Shown: piece after piece, positions 1 through 5,407 of the stretch
Position numbering within the stretch: the first letter of the stretch is position 1
Layout: the number at the start of each line of letters is the position of its first letter
Source of the DNA: an uncultured Bacteroidales bacterium
GTDB taxonomy: Bacteria; Bacteroidota; Bacteroidia; Bacteroidales; Paludibacteraceae
Assembly: GCA_900556095.1 (NCBI GenBank)
Contig: USNU01000003.1
Span: 1-17,274, forward strand
Length of the DNA stretch: 17,274 nt
Direction of reading: 5' to 3'
Made by a program: the position numbers and the translations under genes
The notes under the pieces: generated by a model
The model's input: the letters and a program-made list of their open reading frames with translations, nothing else
What the model was told of the DNA's origin: nothing
The model's database searches: none

Positions 1-671
1 TTACCCACTAATTGGCGCATATCGGGGTTGGTGGTAGGAACACCCGTGAACTCAATGCGGGGTGCTTCTGCTGCTGAGGTGTGCCACTCCGATACTTCAT
101 ATACCTCGCGGACAATACCTTGTACTACTGCAAGGACATATTTGTAGCGTTGGGCTTTTTCCAAAGTGGCTTTCCAACAGCCGCGAGTAGCATCGTACAG
201 ATTGCCATGTTCTTCCATGGCTTTATTGGATGTTTTGATGATGACATAATCCTCTTTGGGTTCATCATACTCGGCAAGACTTAAACGGTTTTGCAGGTCT
301 TCGGCTGTGATGAGTCCGTGGTCATTGTCGTGTCCCGATTGCTCATTCGTTAGATTGGGGAAACAATCTATCAGTGTGGATTCCACAGCAAATGCCTCGT
401 TTTCTGTCAGTCCCCAGTGGTAAATGATACAAATAACCTCTTTACCATGGTTCATAATGTCTTGTATGGTGGCAATCTTTAGCGAGATGTCATCATCATC
501 TTTACCTGCGGTCAAGGCATTTTTGGCATGCTGAAATACTCGGTTACCGGTGCCTTTCCCTACATAGAAAGGCTGGTTATTGAACGGGTTGAGCAACCCA
601 TACACATAGTACTTGTGTTCGCTATCCAATTCCATTTGTTGGATAACATCGTTGGTGAAACTGTCTATCAT
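1..671 (-). CDS. LEM-3-like GIY-YIG endonuclease, C-terminus cut by window edge
   Basis: The frame opens with ATG at 669-671 and stays open for 223 codons to base 1, so the stop lies outside the window. The first half carries a GIY-YIG nuclease core. YVY is at residues 22-24 (the GIY position), YVGKG at 36-40 (the YIG position), Arg44 and His48 follow in NRVFQH, and Glu97 in the helix EAFAVESTLIDCF is the likely metal-binding Glu. The form YVYGL...FYVGKG.GNRV is that of LEM-3-like GIY-YIG proteins, which nick or cut branched and damaged DNA in animals; bacterial homologues are mostly unstudied. Residues 142-223 form a second domain (YVIIKTS..., LYDATRGCW, YVLAVVQGIVREVYEV), probably a small beta-barrel of the PUA/EVE kind; that part is inference. 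The usual family length suggests only a short tail is missing. The 5' flank holds a duplicated palindrome and 11-bp repeats but no clear promoter. Confidence 0.85.
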   Translation of the reverse strand, partial: MIDSFTNDVIQQMELDSEHKYYVYGLLNPFNNQPFYVGKGTGNRVFQHAKNALTAGKDDDDISLKIATIQDIMNHGKEVICIIYHWGLTENEAFAVESTLIDCFPNLTNEQSGHDNDHGLITAEDLQNRLSLAEYDEPKEDYVIIKTSNKAMEEHGNLYDATRGCWKATLEKAQRYKYVLAVVQGIVREVYEVSEWHTSAAEAPRIEFTGVPTTNPDMRQLVG

Positions 672-691
672 ATTTTTTTGTTATTTTTGTG

Positions 692-799
692 GCAGGGTAA
701 TAATTGCCCTAACAAGAAACGATAACTATTTTATCCCTTGCGCATCCCTTGCTTATCCTTTGCTGTCGGGCGGGCAATGGTATTGCCCTGCTAAGAAAC
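692..799. repeat. Two copies of a ~30-bp element with a GGGYAAT/ATTGCCC palindrome
   Basis: Copy 1 (692-720) and copy 2 (770-799) read on the minus strand as GTTTCTT, three variable bases, AGGGCAAT, a short spacer, then ATT(A/G)CCC. Inside each is an inverted repeat: 694-710 (AGGGTAAT, A, ATTGCCCT, one mismatch) and 772-788 (GGGCAAT, GGT, ATTGCCC, perfect). They lie about 23 and 100 bp upstream of the ATG of the GIY-YIG gene. Paired palindromes at such distances suggest an operator for a dimeric regulator, but no regulator gene is present in the window. Hairpins in a leader RNA are the alternative. Confidence 0.6.
733..765 (-). repeat. 11-bp tandem repeat cluster A (3 copies)
   Basis: On the plus strand three 11-mers follow head to tail: ATCCCTTGCGC, ATCCCTTGCTT and ATCCTTTGCTG. 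On the minus strand the unit is GGATAAGCAAG or GGATGCGCAAG. It sits between the two palindromic elements upstream of the GIY-YIG gene. Its period and core match the clusters at 899-953 and 5251-5297. Confidence 0.65.
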
Positions 800-829
800 A
801 ATACGGCGGCAATGTACAGGCGGGGTGCG

Positions 830-873
830 ATATGAGTACAGTATGGGTATTGTATGGGTATTACATGGGTAGC
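830..873 (-). repeat. 11-bp tandem repeat cluster B (4 copies, divergent type)
   Basis: On the minus strand four consecutive 11-mers are ACCCATGTAAT, ACCCATACAAT, ACCCATACTGT and ACTCATATCGC. The period is the same 11 bp as in the neighbouring clusters, and the shared core is CATAC rather than GATAC. The last copy is the most degenerate. No gene overlaps this stretch. Confidence 0.6.
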
Positions 874-898
874 ACAATGTACCGTTTACGGACAAAGC

Positions 899-953
899 AT
901 CTACCGTATATCTACCGTATATCTACCGTGTATCTACCGTGTATCTACCGTAA
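899..953 (-). repeat. 11-bp tandem repeat cluster C (5 copies)
   Basis: Five perfect-length 11-mers on the plus strand: ATCTACCGTAT twice, ATCTACCGTGT twice, then ATCTACCGTAA. On the minus strand the unit reads AGATACACGGT or AGATATACGGT, which differs from the unit at 5251-5297 (AGATACACGAA) only in the last bases. The remainder of 672-1066 holds no gene I can support. Confidence 0.85.
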
Positions 954-1009
954 AAATACCGTAGTTGTCGGCGTGAGGTAGGCGTAAACCCAGCGTACAA
1001 ACAGAACAA

Positions 1010-1054
1010 AGGCGACACACCGTGAGCAAGCAGAACCGAAGTTCTGCCTGCACG
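1010..1054 (-). terminator. Terminator-like hairpin after the 101-residue gene
   Basis: The stem GCAGAAC/GTTCTGC (1030-1036 with 1041-1047) closes a CGAA loop. It is extended by CA/TG pairs and by CGTG/CACG at 1021-1024 and 1051-1054, with small bulges. It lies 13-46 bp past the stop of the gene at 1067-1372. The following minus-strand bases are T-rich only in patches (TTTGTT about 10 bp further on), so efficiency is doubtful. Confidence 0.4.
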
Positions 1055-1066
1055 ATGTAGCATCAA

Positions 1067-1372
1067 TCACTCTTTGCCTGCAGCAGCGATGGTGATGCTG
1101 TTGTCGGCGAGTTTGGAGTTGTCGGCATTAGCCACCTGTACGGTGATACCATACAACTCTTTCACTTTGTTTTCGAAATTGCCAACTTGCATGTTGCCGC
1201 GTACTGCGAGTTCTCCGCCCTTTGCATCGCCCTTGCGGATAGAAGCCAATGTGGCGTTTTCGTCTGCAAATTTTGCACCGTTGTAAACACGAAGAGTGCT
1301 ACCAAAAGCCTCTTTGAACTCTTTGCACAGCGTGCCAACACGCTTGTTGCCTGTCATTTTGATTTCTGCCAT
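1067..1372 (-). CDS. Small protein built from two diverged copies of one unit, function unknown
   Basis: This is a 101-residue protein with no signal peptide or membrane segment, probably cytoplasmic. I do not recognise a named family. What is visible is an internal duplication: residues 8-43 and 59-96 line up with a constant offset of 51, moving to 53 after a two-residue insertion. Identical pairs include G8/G59, N9/N60, V12/V63, G13/G64, K20/K71, E21/E72, G24/G75, T26/T77, V29/V80, N31/N82, then K34/K87, A36/A89, D37/D90 and T41/T94. Each half has the pattern of a helix (FKEAFG, VKELYG) followed by a strand (TLRVYN, TVQVAN) and an (F/L)AD turn. The gene starts 266 bp after the OmpA-domain gene with no clear terminator between them, so it may be the last gene of the channel operon. 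It could equally have its own promoter in the AT-rich stretch 1500-1545, although only a -7-like box (1533-1540) is visible there. Confidence 0.85.
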   Translation of the reverse strand: MAEIKMTGNKRVGTLCKEFKEAFGSTLRVYNGAKFADENATLASIRKGDAKGGELAVRGNMQVGNFENKVKELYGITVQVANADNSKLADNSITIAAAGKE

Positions 1373-1638
1373 AATAATGGTTGTTTAGTGAATTGTAGTC
1401 TACTCTGTTGCAGGATTTTCGACCGACCTCCTATAACGTGAATTCGATATAACGAAAACTATGAAAACGAAACCTTGTCTTGTGGCGCAACCGACATCCC
1501 ACTTTTGTATCCAAATACACAAAAAATTCAATCAAATATATTCAAATAGGCATTGTGGGGTGTTTTTTGAACGGACGGCTACGCCGTATTATCATTCATT
1601 AGCCATAAGACTATGCTACTGGAAATCCGATTGAACCG

Positions 1639-2544
1639 TTATTCCACGATTACGAACTCGGTGCGGCGATTCTCCGGCGCATACGGGTCGTCGGCGTTCT
1701 TAGGTTCAGAGGAGCCGCGTCCGATGGCAGTAAGGCGGGAAGCATCGATACCCTCGCGCTCAACGAGAAAAGTTACGGCAGCCTGTGCGCGTGCCTCGGA
1801 GAGTTGTTGGTTAACCGTGGCATCACCCTCGGCAGAGGTGTGTCCCTCTATTTTGAGTTTGAGTTCGGGGTTCTCTTGCATCAGTTTGGCAAGGTCGTGG
1901 AGGACGAACTTGGCGTCTTCGCTCAGTTCGGATTTGCCTTGTGCAAACTCGGCAGCATTGAAATTGCGCTCAATCTCGTGCAGTTGCTGAATATAGAGGG
2001 TGTCGTGAACCACAACCACTTTCTCCACTTCCACCACGTCTTTCTTTCCGAGCGAGAGCCATAGAATCAGTCCGACAACAGCCGCGGCAAGCAATCCTAT
2101 CACTGCCCATAGCCATGCGGGTACACCTTTCTTGGGCTGTTGCGGTACGGGCGGGATATAGCCGTTGAGGTACTCGAGACGGAAACCGCCTTTCTGCCCC
2201 TTGACACCTTTTTCAAACTCCGCTACCTCGATGTCGTACTGTTTGGCGTGCTCCACCAGACGGTCGTACTCGGGCTTCGTCCACACTTTGATGAGAGCCA
2301 ACTTGATTTTGTCGGCTGTGGTGAGCAGTTCGTCCTTTTCGGCAAAGCACCAATTGACATAGTTGGGGTCGTTCTGAATCATCTCCGGCGTGATGAACAG
2401 GTGCGGATGATGGGTGAGCGAATCTGGGAACGCTTTCTGTAGGTCTTCGAAGGTGGCGTGCGGATACATAACCATATAGGCATGAACGATGCCCAATGCT
2501 GTACGGTTTTGAGCCTTACCGTAAACTCTTACTTTGCTTGGCAT
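1639..2544 (-). CDS. Single-TM protein with N-terminal soluble domain and OmpA peptidoglycan-binding domain
   Basis: This 301-residue protein has three parts. Residues 1-140 are a soluble domain I do not recognise; ATFEDLQKAFPDSL at 30-43 looks like a helical DNA- or protein-binding fold, which is inference. Residues 143-166 are one uncharged transmembrane helix, with no Sec-cleavable signal peptide. Residues 195-301 are an OmpA C-terminal domain: FAQGKSELS, then IEGHTSAEG (232-240), NQQLSEARAQAAVTFL (245-260), AIGRGSSEP and NRRTEFVIV. Family knowledge places this domain in the periplasm on peptidoglycan, so the N-terminus should be cytoplasmic, giving MotB/ZorB-like topology. Arg252 of the LSxxR motif is present, but the Asp usual after GHT is Ser237. 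The TM helix lacks the Asp of MotB stators, so it is probably an anchor rather than an ion path. It follows the 54-residue gene by 20 bp and ends the tight four-gene cluster. Confidence 0.9.
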   Translation of the reverse strand: MPSKVRVYGKAQNRTALGIVHAYMVMYPHATFEDLQKAFPDSLTHHPHLFITPEMIQNDPNYVNWCFAEKDELLTTADKIKLALIKVWTKPEYDRLVEHAKQYDIEVAEFEKGVKGQKGGFRLEYLNGYIPPVPQQPKKGVPAWLWAVIGLLAAAVVGLILWLSLGKKDVVEVEKVVVVHDTLYIQQLHEIERNFNAAEFAQGKSELSEDAKFVLHDLAKLMQENPELKLKIEGHTSAEGDATVNQQLSEARAQAAVTFLVEREGIDASRLTAIGRGSSEPKNADDPYAPENRRTEFVIVE

Positions 2545-2564
2545 AAACTATTGATTTTATGTGA

Positions 2565-2729
2565 TTATTTGGATTTCTTGCGTCCTCCGGTGAGGGTTCT
2601 CAATACGGTTTGCCCGACTTTGCGTTCAAGCCCTTGCTTGGTAGTAGGGATGCCGGTGGCACGGGCTACTTTGGTCTTCAGTCCCGAAATACCTACGGCA
2701 CGTTTGAGAGAAAAAGAAAGTCCTTTCAT
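2565..2729 (-). CDS. 54-residue basic protein, function unknown
   Basis: This small gene opens with ATG at 2727-2729 and ends in TAA at 2565-2567. A clear Shine-Dalgarno sequence eight bases upstream supports it. The protein begins MKGLSFSLKRAVGISGLK, continues TKVARATGIPTTKQGLERK, and ends in RKKSK. It is strongly basic, lacks acidic stretches and has no membrane segment. The repeated short helix-breaker pattern (AVGISGLK, ATGIPTTK) resembles small uncharacterised Bacteroidota proteins I have seen, but I cannot assign a function. Nucleic-acid or acidic-partner binding is a guess from charge. It lies 28 bp after the 82-residue gene and 20 bp before the OmpA-domain gene, so co-transcription is very likely. 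Its position inside the operon is the best evidence that it is real. Confidence 0.8.
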   Translation of the reverse strand: MKGLSFSLKRAVGISGLKTKVARATGIPTTKQGLERKVGQTVLRTLTGGRKKSK

Positions 2730-2737
2730 AATGATTT

Positions 2738-2743
2738 CTCCTT
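2738..2743 (-). promoter_or_regulatory. Shine-Dalgarno site for the 54-residue gene
   Basis: AAGGAG on the minus strand, eight bases before the ATG at 2729. Strong sites of this kind are uncommon in Bacteroidota, and this one fixes the start of a very short gene. Confidence 0.7.
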
Positions 2744-2757
2744 ATATATATTATCAT

Positions 2758-3006
2758 TTATTTCTTACGCTCGCGGGCGATGCTGTCCTTGCAGGATTCT
2801 ATCTGCCGTTTTATGCTCTCGATGTTGCGGTCATGCGAGGCGGCATGGTCAATCTTCTGCCGACGATAATAGGCCTTGCTATCCGTTGTAGATGCGCTTT
2901 TTACCAAATCAGCATAACGCTCATTGTCACGTTTCTTGGCTTCTTTTTCTTTTGCGAGGCGGGCACGCAGGTCCACCATCTGCTTTTTGTAATACTCTAA
3001 ACTCAT
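2758..3006 (-). CDS. 82-residue charged helical-hairpin protein, function unknown
   Basis: The protein is highly charged and almost entirely helix-forming, with no signal peptide or TM segment. Residues 3-37 (LEYYKKQMVDLRARLAKEKEAK...) and 44-80 (KAYYRRQKIDHAASHDRNIESIK..., IESCKDSIARERKK) look like two amphipathic helices joined by an SASTTDS turn, which suggests a coiled-coil hairpin. I do not recognise a named family. The ATG at 3004-3006 lies 55 bp after the stop of the channel gene, and the stop is 28 bp before the next gene, so it is the second gene of the operon. A likely role is an adaptor or assembly factor for the channel or the OmpA-domain partner. That is inferred only from coiled-coil shape and position. 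Confidence 0.85.
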   Translation of the reverse strand: MSLEYYKKQMVDLRARLAKEKEAKKRDNERYADLVKSASTTDSKAYYRRQKIDHAASHDRNIESIKRQIESCKDSIARERKK

Positions 3007-3061
3007 GGTATGTGTGTTTTAGTTGTTTTCCTTACTCATTTACAGGCTTTTCAGGTTACTC

Positions 3062-4768
3062 CTATCGTGTATAGTCGGCATAGCCGATGTTTTTGGTTTT
3101 CAGTTCGGGGTCAGCAGGCGTATCGCGGTGCTCAATATACCGGTTAAGCATAGTTGCCACCTCCTGCGCTATCAGTATACTGCGGTTGTCCCAAGCCATG
3201 ATACTCCATGCCACGCGCAAGACGAAAGCATTCGGGCTATGTGCTAAATGGCGTGCAAAATAGGCATTGGCGGCGTTGTTGTGGTAACGCTGTCGGTCGG
3301 TATGCAGGTGGTATGTCTGCTCCATCCGTTGTGCGAACTCGGAATAGAATGCATCAAAAAGCGGTATGTCGTGGAGGGTGATGTTCGGGTCGGAGTATGT
3401 CTCGTCGCCTTTTTTGCCTCCATAGGAGAAATGAAATTGCGTAGGATAGTCGGGTTCCAATGCTCCGCTTGCAGCGAGGATAGATATAATCCATTTATCT
3501 TCGCTGTCTGCCAAGCGGTTGAGGTCTGCCATACAAGCCTTTTGTGCGGCATCTGCAGTGTCGGGATTGTAGGTAAAGAACGAGCGGTATGGACGCGACT
3601 CGCCCAACTCGCGGCTGACAAAATTGAAGCCGCCTATCTTAGCCAGATAGTACGCCCACCAACCGACCATAGGATCAATGATATTGCTTGGCGAGAAAAT
3701 GGTGATGCGCGAACCGCGGTCGATACACTGCCCGTAGCAGGTGTTGATGGCAAAATGTTCCACTGCCAGTTGGTCTTCGGGGTGCTCCTCGGTGGGGCGT
3801 GTGGCGGAGAGGTTGATGAGGCGGAAATCATCGGCATCCAATATCTCGTCTTCTTTGAGTCCCAACCGTGCTTGTATCTCAACAATAGAGGCATATTTTG
3901 GGACAACCTGAACCCCCGTCGGGCGATCCATTTTCCGCTCGAAGGCAAAGTGGAGTGTATTTGCCCAAGCAGCAATCTTTTCCTTTTTCTCGTCTTTCTC
4001 CATTACTTCCGAGAAAGCAGATGCCACCAATCCAGCGGGCACTGCAAAGATGGCGATACCCAAGATACCGATGATACAAGCGATGATACGTCCGCAAAAT
4101 GTGATGGGTGGCGTGTTGGCGAAATTGCCGGGGTCACCGATGTATTGTGCAAAAGCCCATAGGACGGAAGTCCATCCGTTGGCATAGACATCCGGTTGCG
4201 CTTCATGCTCCACAAAGAACAGAATAAACGACAAGATGACGGTGATGATACACAAGAACTCCAACGAAACGACCATCTCGTTTTTCTTGGACCGCAAGGC
4301 GCGGCTCAGAATGTTGAACGCCTTGACGTAGCGGAATATACGCAGCAAGCGGGCAATACGCAGCACCTTGAGCGCCAGATACGGGACAGGTAGGAAGAAA
4401 TGCAGGTAGAAAGGGTAGGTGGACAGAATATCAATCAGTCCGTAGAACGAACAGCAATAGCGGATACGTCCTCCAAAACCTTTGTATTTGGGCGAAATCT
4501 CGTCTGCCGCCCAGATACGGAGCGTTACTTCGATAGTGAAAACAATGGTGGTGAAATAGTCGATGACCCGTAGCCAGGTACCAAACCGGGTGACGATATT
4601 GTCATAGGTGGAGAGAAAAACCTCCAACGTAGAGAGCAGAATCAAACCGATGATGGCATAATCCACCATGTTTTGCCATTGCTTGGTATGCAGATTGTCA
4701 TCAAAGACGCGCCCCAGATTGTGCTTAAAACGGCCGATTGCCAGCGATATGTCGTTTGTGTGTTTCAT
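3062..4768 (-). CDS. Six-TM voltage-gated-type ion channel with atypical pore and large C-terminal domain
   Basis: The translation from ATG 4768 has 568 residues; an upstream in-frame TTG at 4786 lies inside the promoter -7 box, so I reject it. TM helices S1-S6 are visible at about 35-54, 69-89, 109-126, 129-151, 167-187 and 225-252. S4 carries a basic residue every third position (K134, R137, R140, R143, R146, K149), as in voltage sensors, and S2 has the conserved FTIEVTLRIW. S6 has the AVPAGLVASAF hinge of bacterial Kv channels. The pore loop is odd: WAFAQYIGDPGNF stands where T-V-G-Y-G-D is expected, so potassium selectivity cannot be assumed. Residues ~265-568 form a soluble, presumably cytoplasmic, domain of about 300 residues that I do not recognise (ITIFSPSNIIDPMVGWWAYY is its most distinctive part). 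The gene leads an operon with two small proteins and an OmpA-domain protein. Confidence 0.9.
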   Translation of the reverse strand: MKHTNDISLAIGRFKHNLGRVFDDNLHTKQWQNMVDYAIIGLILLSTLEVFLSTYDNIVTRFGTWLRVIDYFTTIVFTIEVTLRIWAADEISPKYKGFGGRIRYCCSFYGLIDILSTYPFYLHFFLPVPYLALKVLRIARLLRIFRYVKAFNILSRALRSKKNEMVVSLEFLCIITVILSFILFFVEHEAQPDVYANGWTSVLWAFAQYIGDPGNFANTPPITFCGRIIACIIGILGIAIFAVPAGLVASAFSEVMEKDEKKEKIAAWANTLHFAFERKMDRPTGVQVVPKYASIVEIQARLGLKEDEILDADDFRLINLSATRPTEEHPEDQLAVEHFAINTCYGQCIDRGSRITIFSPSNIIDPMVGWWAYYLAKIGGFNFVSRELGESRPYRSFFTYNPDTADAAQKACMADLNRLADSEDKWIISILAASGALEPDYPTQFHFSYGGKKGDETYSDPNITLHDIPLFDAFYSEFAQRMEQTYHLHTDRQRYHNNAANAYFARHLAHSPNAFVLRVAWSIMAWDNRSILIAQEVATMLNRYIEHRDTPADPELKTKNIGYADYTR

Positions 4769-4783
4769 TTGCAGTTTCGAATG

Positions 4784-4815
4784 CAAAGGTAAAGGTTTAA
4801 TCCAAGGTACACAAA
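4784..4815 (-). promoter_or_regulatory. Bacteroidota-type promoter of the channel operon
   Basis: On the minus strand TTTG (4812-4815), a 20-bp spacer and TACCTTTG (4784-4791) match the -33/-7 consensus exactly. Transcription should start near 4777-4780, leaving only about 10 bases before the ATG at 4768, so the mRNA is almost leaderless. An A-rich tract (about 4842-4855) lies upstream. Confidence 0.85.
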
Positions 4816-4902
4816 GTCCTTTTTAGTCCTTTTGCGTTTCACCGTTTTTTTTCTTATAGTTTCTTTGCTTTTTTCCCTGAGATAGACAACCTGATAGTAC
4901 AC

Positions 4903-4932
4903 AAAAAAAGCATAGATATTTCCTATCTATGC
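4903..4932 (-). terminator. Intrinsic terminator of the small RNA gene
   Basis: On the minus strand GCATAGATA, loop GGAAA, TATCTATGC forms a perfect 9-bp stem (4924-4932 with 4910-4918), followed at once by seven T (4903-4909). This is the clearest terminator in the window. It lies 87 bp upstream of the channel promoter and insulates it. Confidence 0.9.
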
Positions 4933-5129
4933 CTTGAGGTCCTGAGATTACCTGTGATTACAAACAAGAAACACCTATGCTATCGCACAGGCGTTCGGTA
5001 TTTGTCACCGTAACCACATATTTGAAATTTCTCAGGTTTCAAGGCATGTTACGAACAAATAGCAAACGCTATAGAATTATGTAGTGGAATTCCGGACCGC
5101 ACACTTGTAGTCCTTTTTAGTTCATTCCG
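4903..5129 (-). ncRNA. Structured small RNA, about 227 nt, 6S-like rod possible
   Basis: A consensus promoter (5134-5165) and a strong terminator (4903-4932) bracket about 227 nt with no credible reading frame. The RNA folds on itself. Stem 1 pairs 5039-5047 with 4929-4937 (9 bp, ATGCCTTGA/TCAAGGCAT). Stem 2 pairs 5030-5036 with 4941-4947 (7 bp, CCTGAGA/TCTCAGG). Stem 3 pairs 5010-5017 with 4954-4961 (8 bp with one G-U). A terminal hairpin pairs 4985-4994 with 4971-4980 (10 bp, two G-U, GATA loop). Between them are asymmetric bubbles (12 against 6 nt and about 15 against 9 nt). The first 80 nt hold a 5-bp hairpin at 5059-5072. A long rod with a large internal bubble recalls 6S RNA, the RNA polymerase regulator, but I cannot confirm homology. 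It is not tmRNA, SRP RNA or RNase P by visible motifs. The 5' end is estimated from the promoter. Confidence 0.75.
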
Positions 5130-5133
5130 TTTG

Positions 5134-5165
5134 CAAAGGTATAAAATTTAGGCGGAATATACAAA
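5134..5165 (-). promoter_or_regulatory. Bacteroidota-type promoter of the small RNA
   Basis: TTTG (5162-5165), 20 bp, TACCTTTG (5134-5141) on the minus strand: the same exact -33/-7 boxes and spacing as the channel promoter. No start codon with a plausible reading frame follows, which points to an RNA gene. The predicted start is near 5127-5130. Confidence 0.85.
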
Positions 5166-5250
5166 TATAAATGTATTTTTGTGGATTTTGTTAAAAAACG
5201 GTCGTGTTGCAATAAGGCAAGTGCTAGGTAAACGCCAGGCAAAAACAGCA

Positions 5251-5297
5251 TTATCCTTTGTGTATCTCTCGTGTATCCTTCGTGTATCTCTCGTAAA
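5251..5297 (-). repeat. 11-bp tandem repeat cluster D (about 4 copies)
   Basis: The minus strand reads CGAG, then AGATACACGAA, GGATACACGAG, AGATACACAAA and GGATAA. The unit matches that of cluster C at 899-953 (AGATACACGGT). It lies between the terminator of the giant gene and the promoter of the small RNA, about 86 bp upstream of the latter's -33 box. Confidence 0.85.
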
Positions 5298-5407
5298 GGT
5301 ATGGTAAAAGATAGAAGAATACGGCTGCGGCGGAGACAAAAACCATGGAGACAGCAATAAGACGGATAAGGCAAATAGGGCGGATAAGACCCATACGCTG
5401 CGGCGGG

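Noticed and set aside
899..953. CRISPR array
   Set aside because: Units are 11 bp and contiguous, without spacers.
613..981. Plus-strand frame of 122 codons across the intergenic region
   Set aside because: Its second half is only the translation of the 11-bp repeats, it overlaps the 5' end of the nuclease gene, and it shows no domain or start signal.
1533..1540. -7-like box TATATTTG upstream of the 101-residue gene
   Set aside because: No TTTG at the right distance and it lies in a generally AT-rich stretch, so it is not a supported promoter.
1573..1588. Small hairpin ACGGC/GCCGT after the OmpA-domain gene
   Set aside because: Only five base pairs and followed by A rather than T on the minus strand, so not an intrinsic terminator.
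3248..4162. Long plus-strand frame of 304 codons
   Set aside because: Antisense shadow of the channel gene, whose protein has clear family features.
4876..4883. Second copy of the word ATCTCAGG downstream of the small RNA terminator, a possible alternative pairing partner for stem 2
   Set aside because: Only eight bases and beyond the terminator; likely chance.
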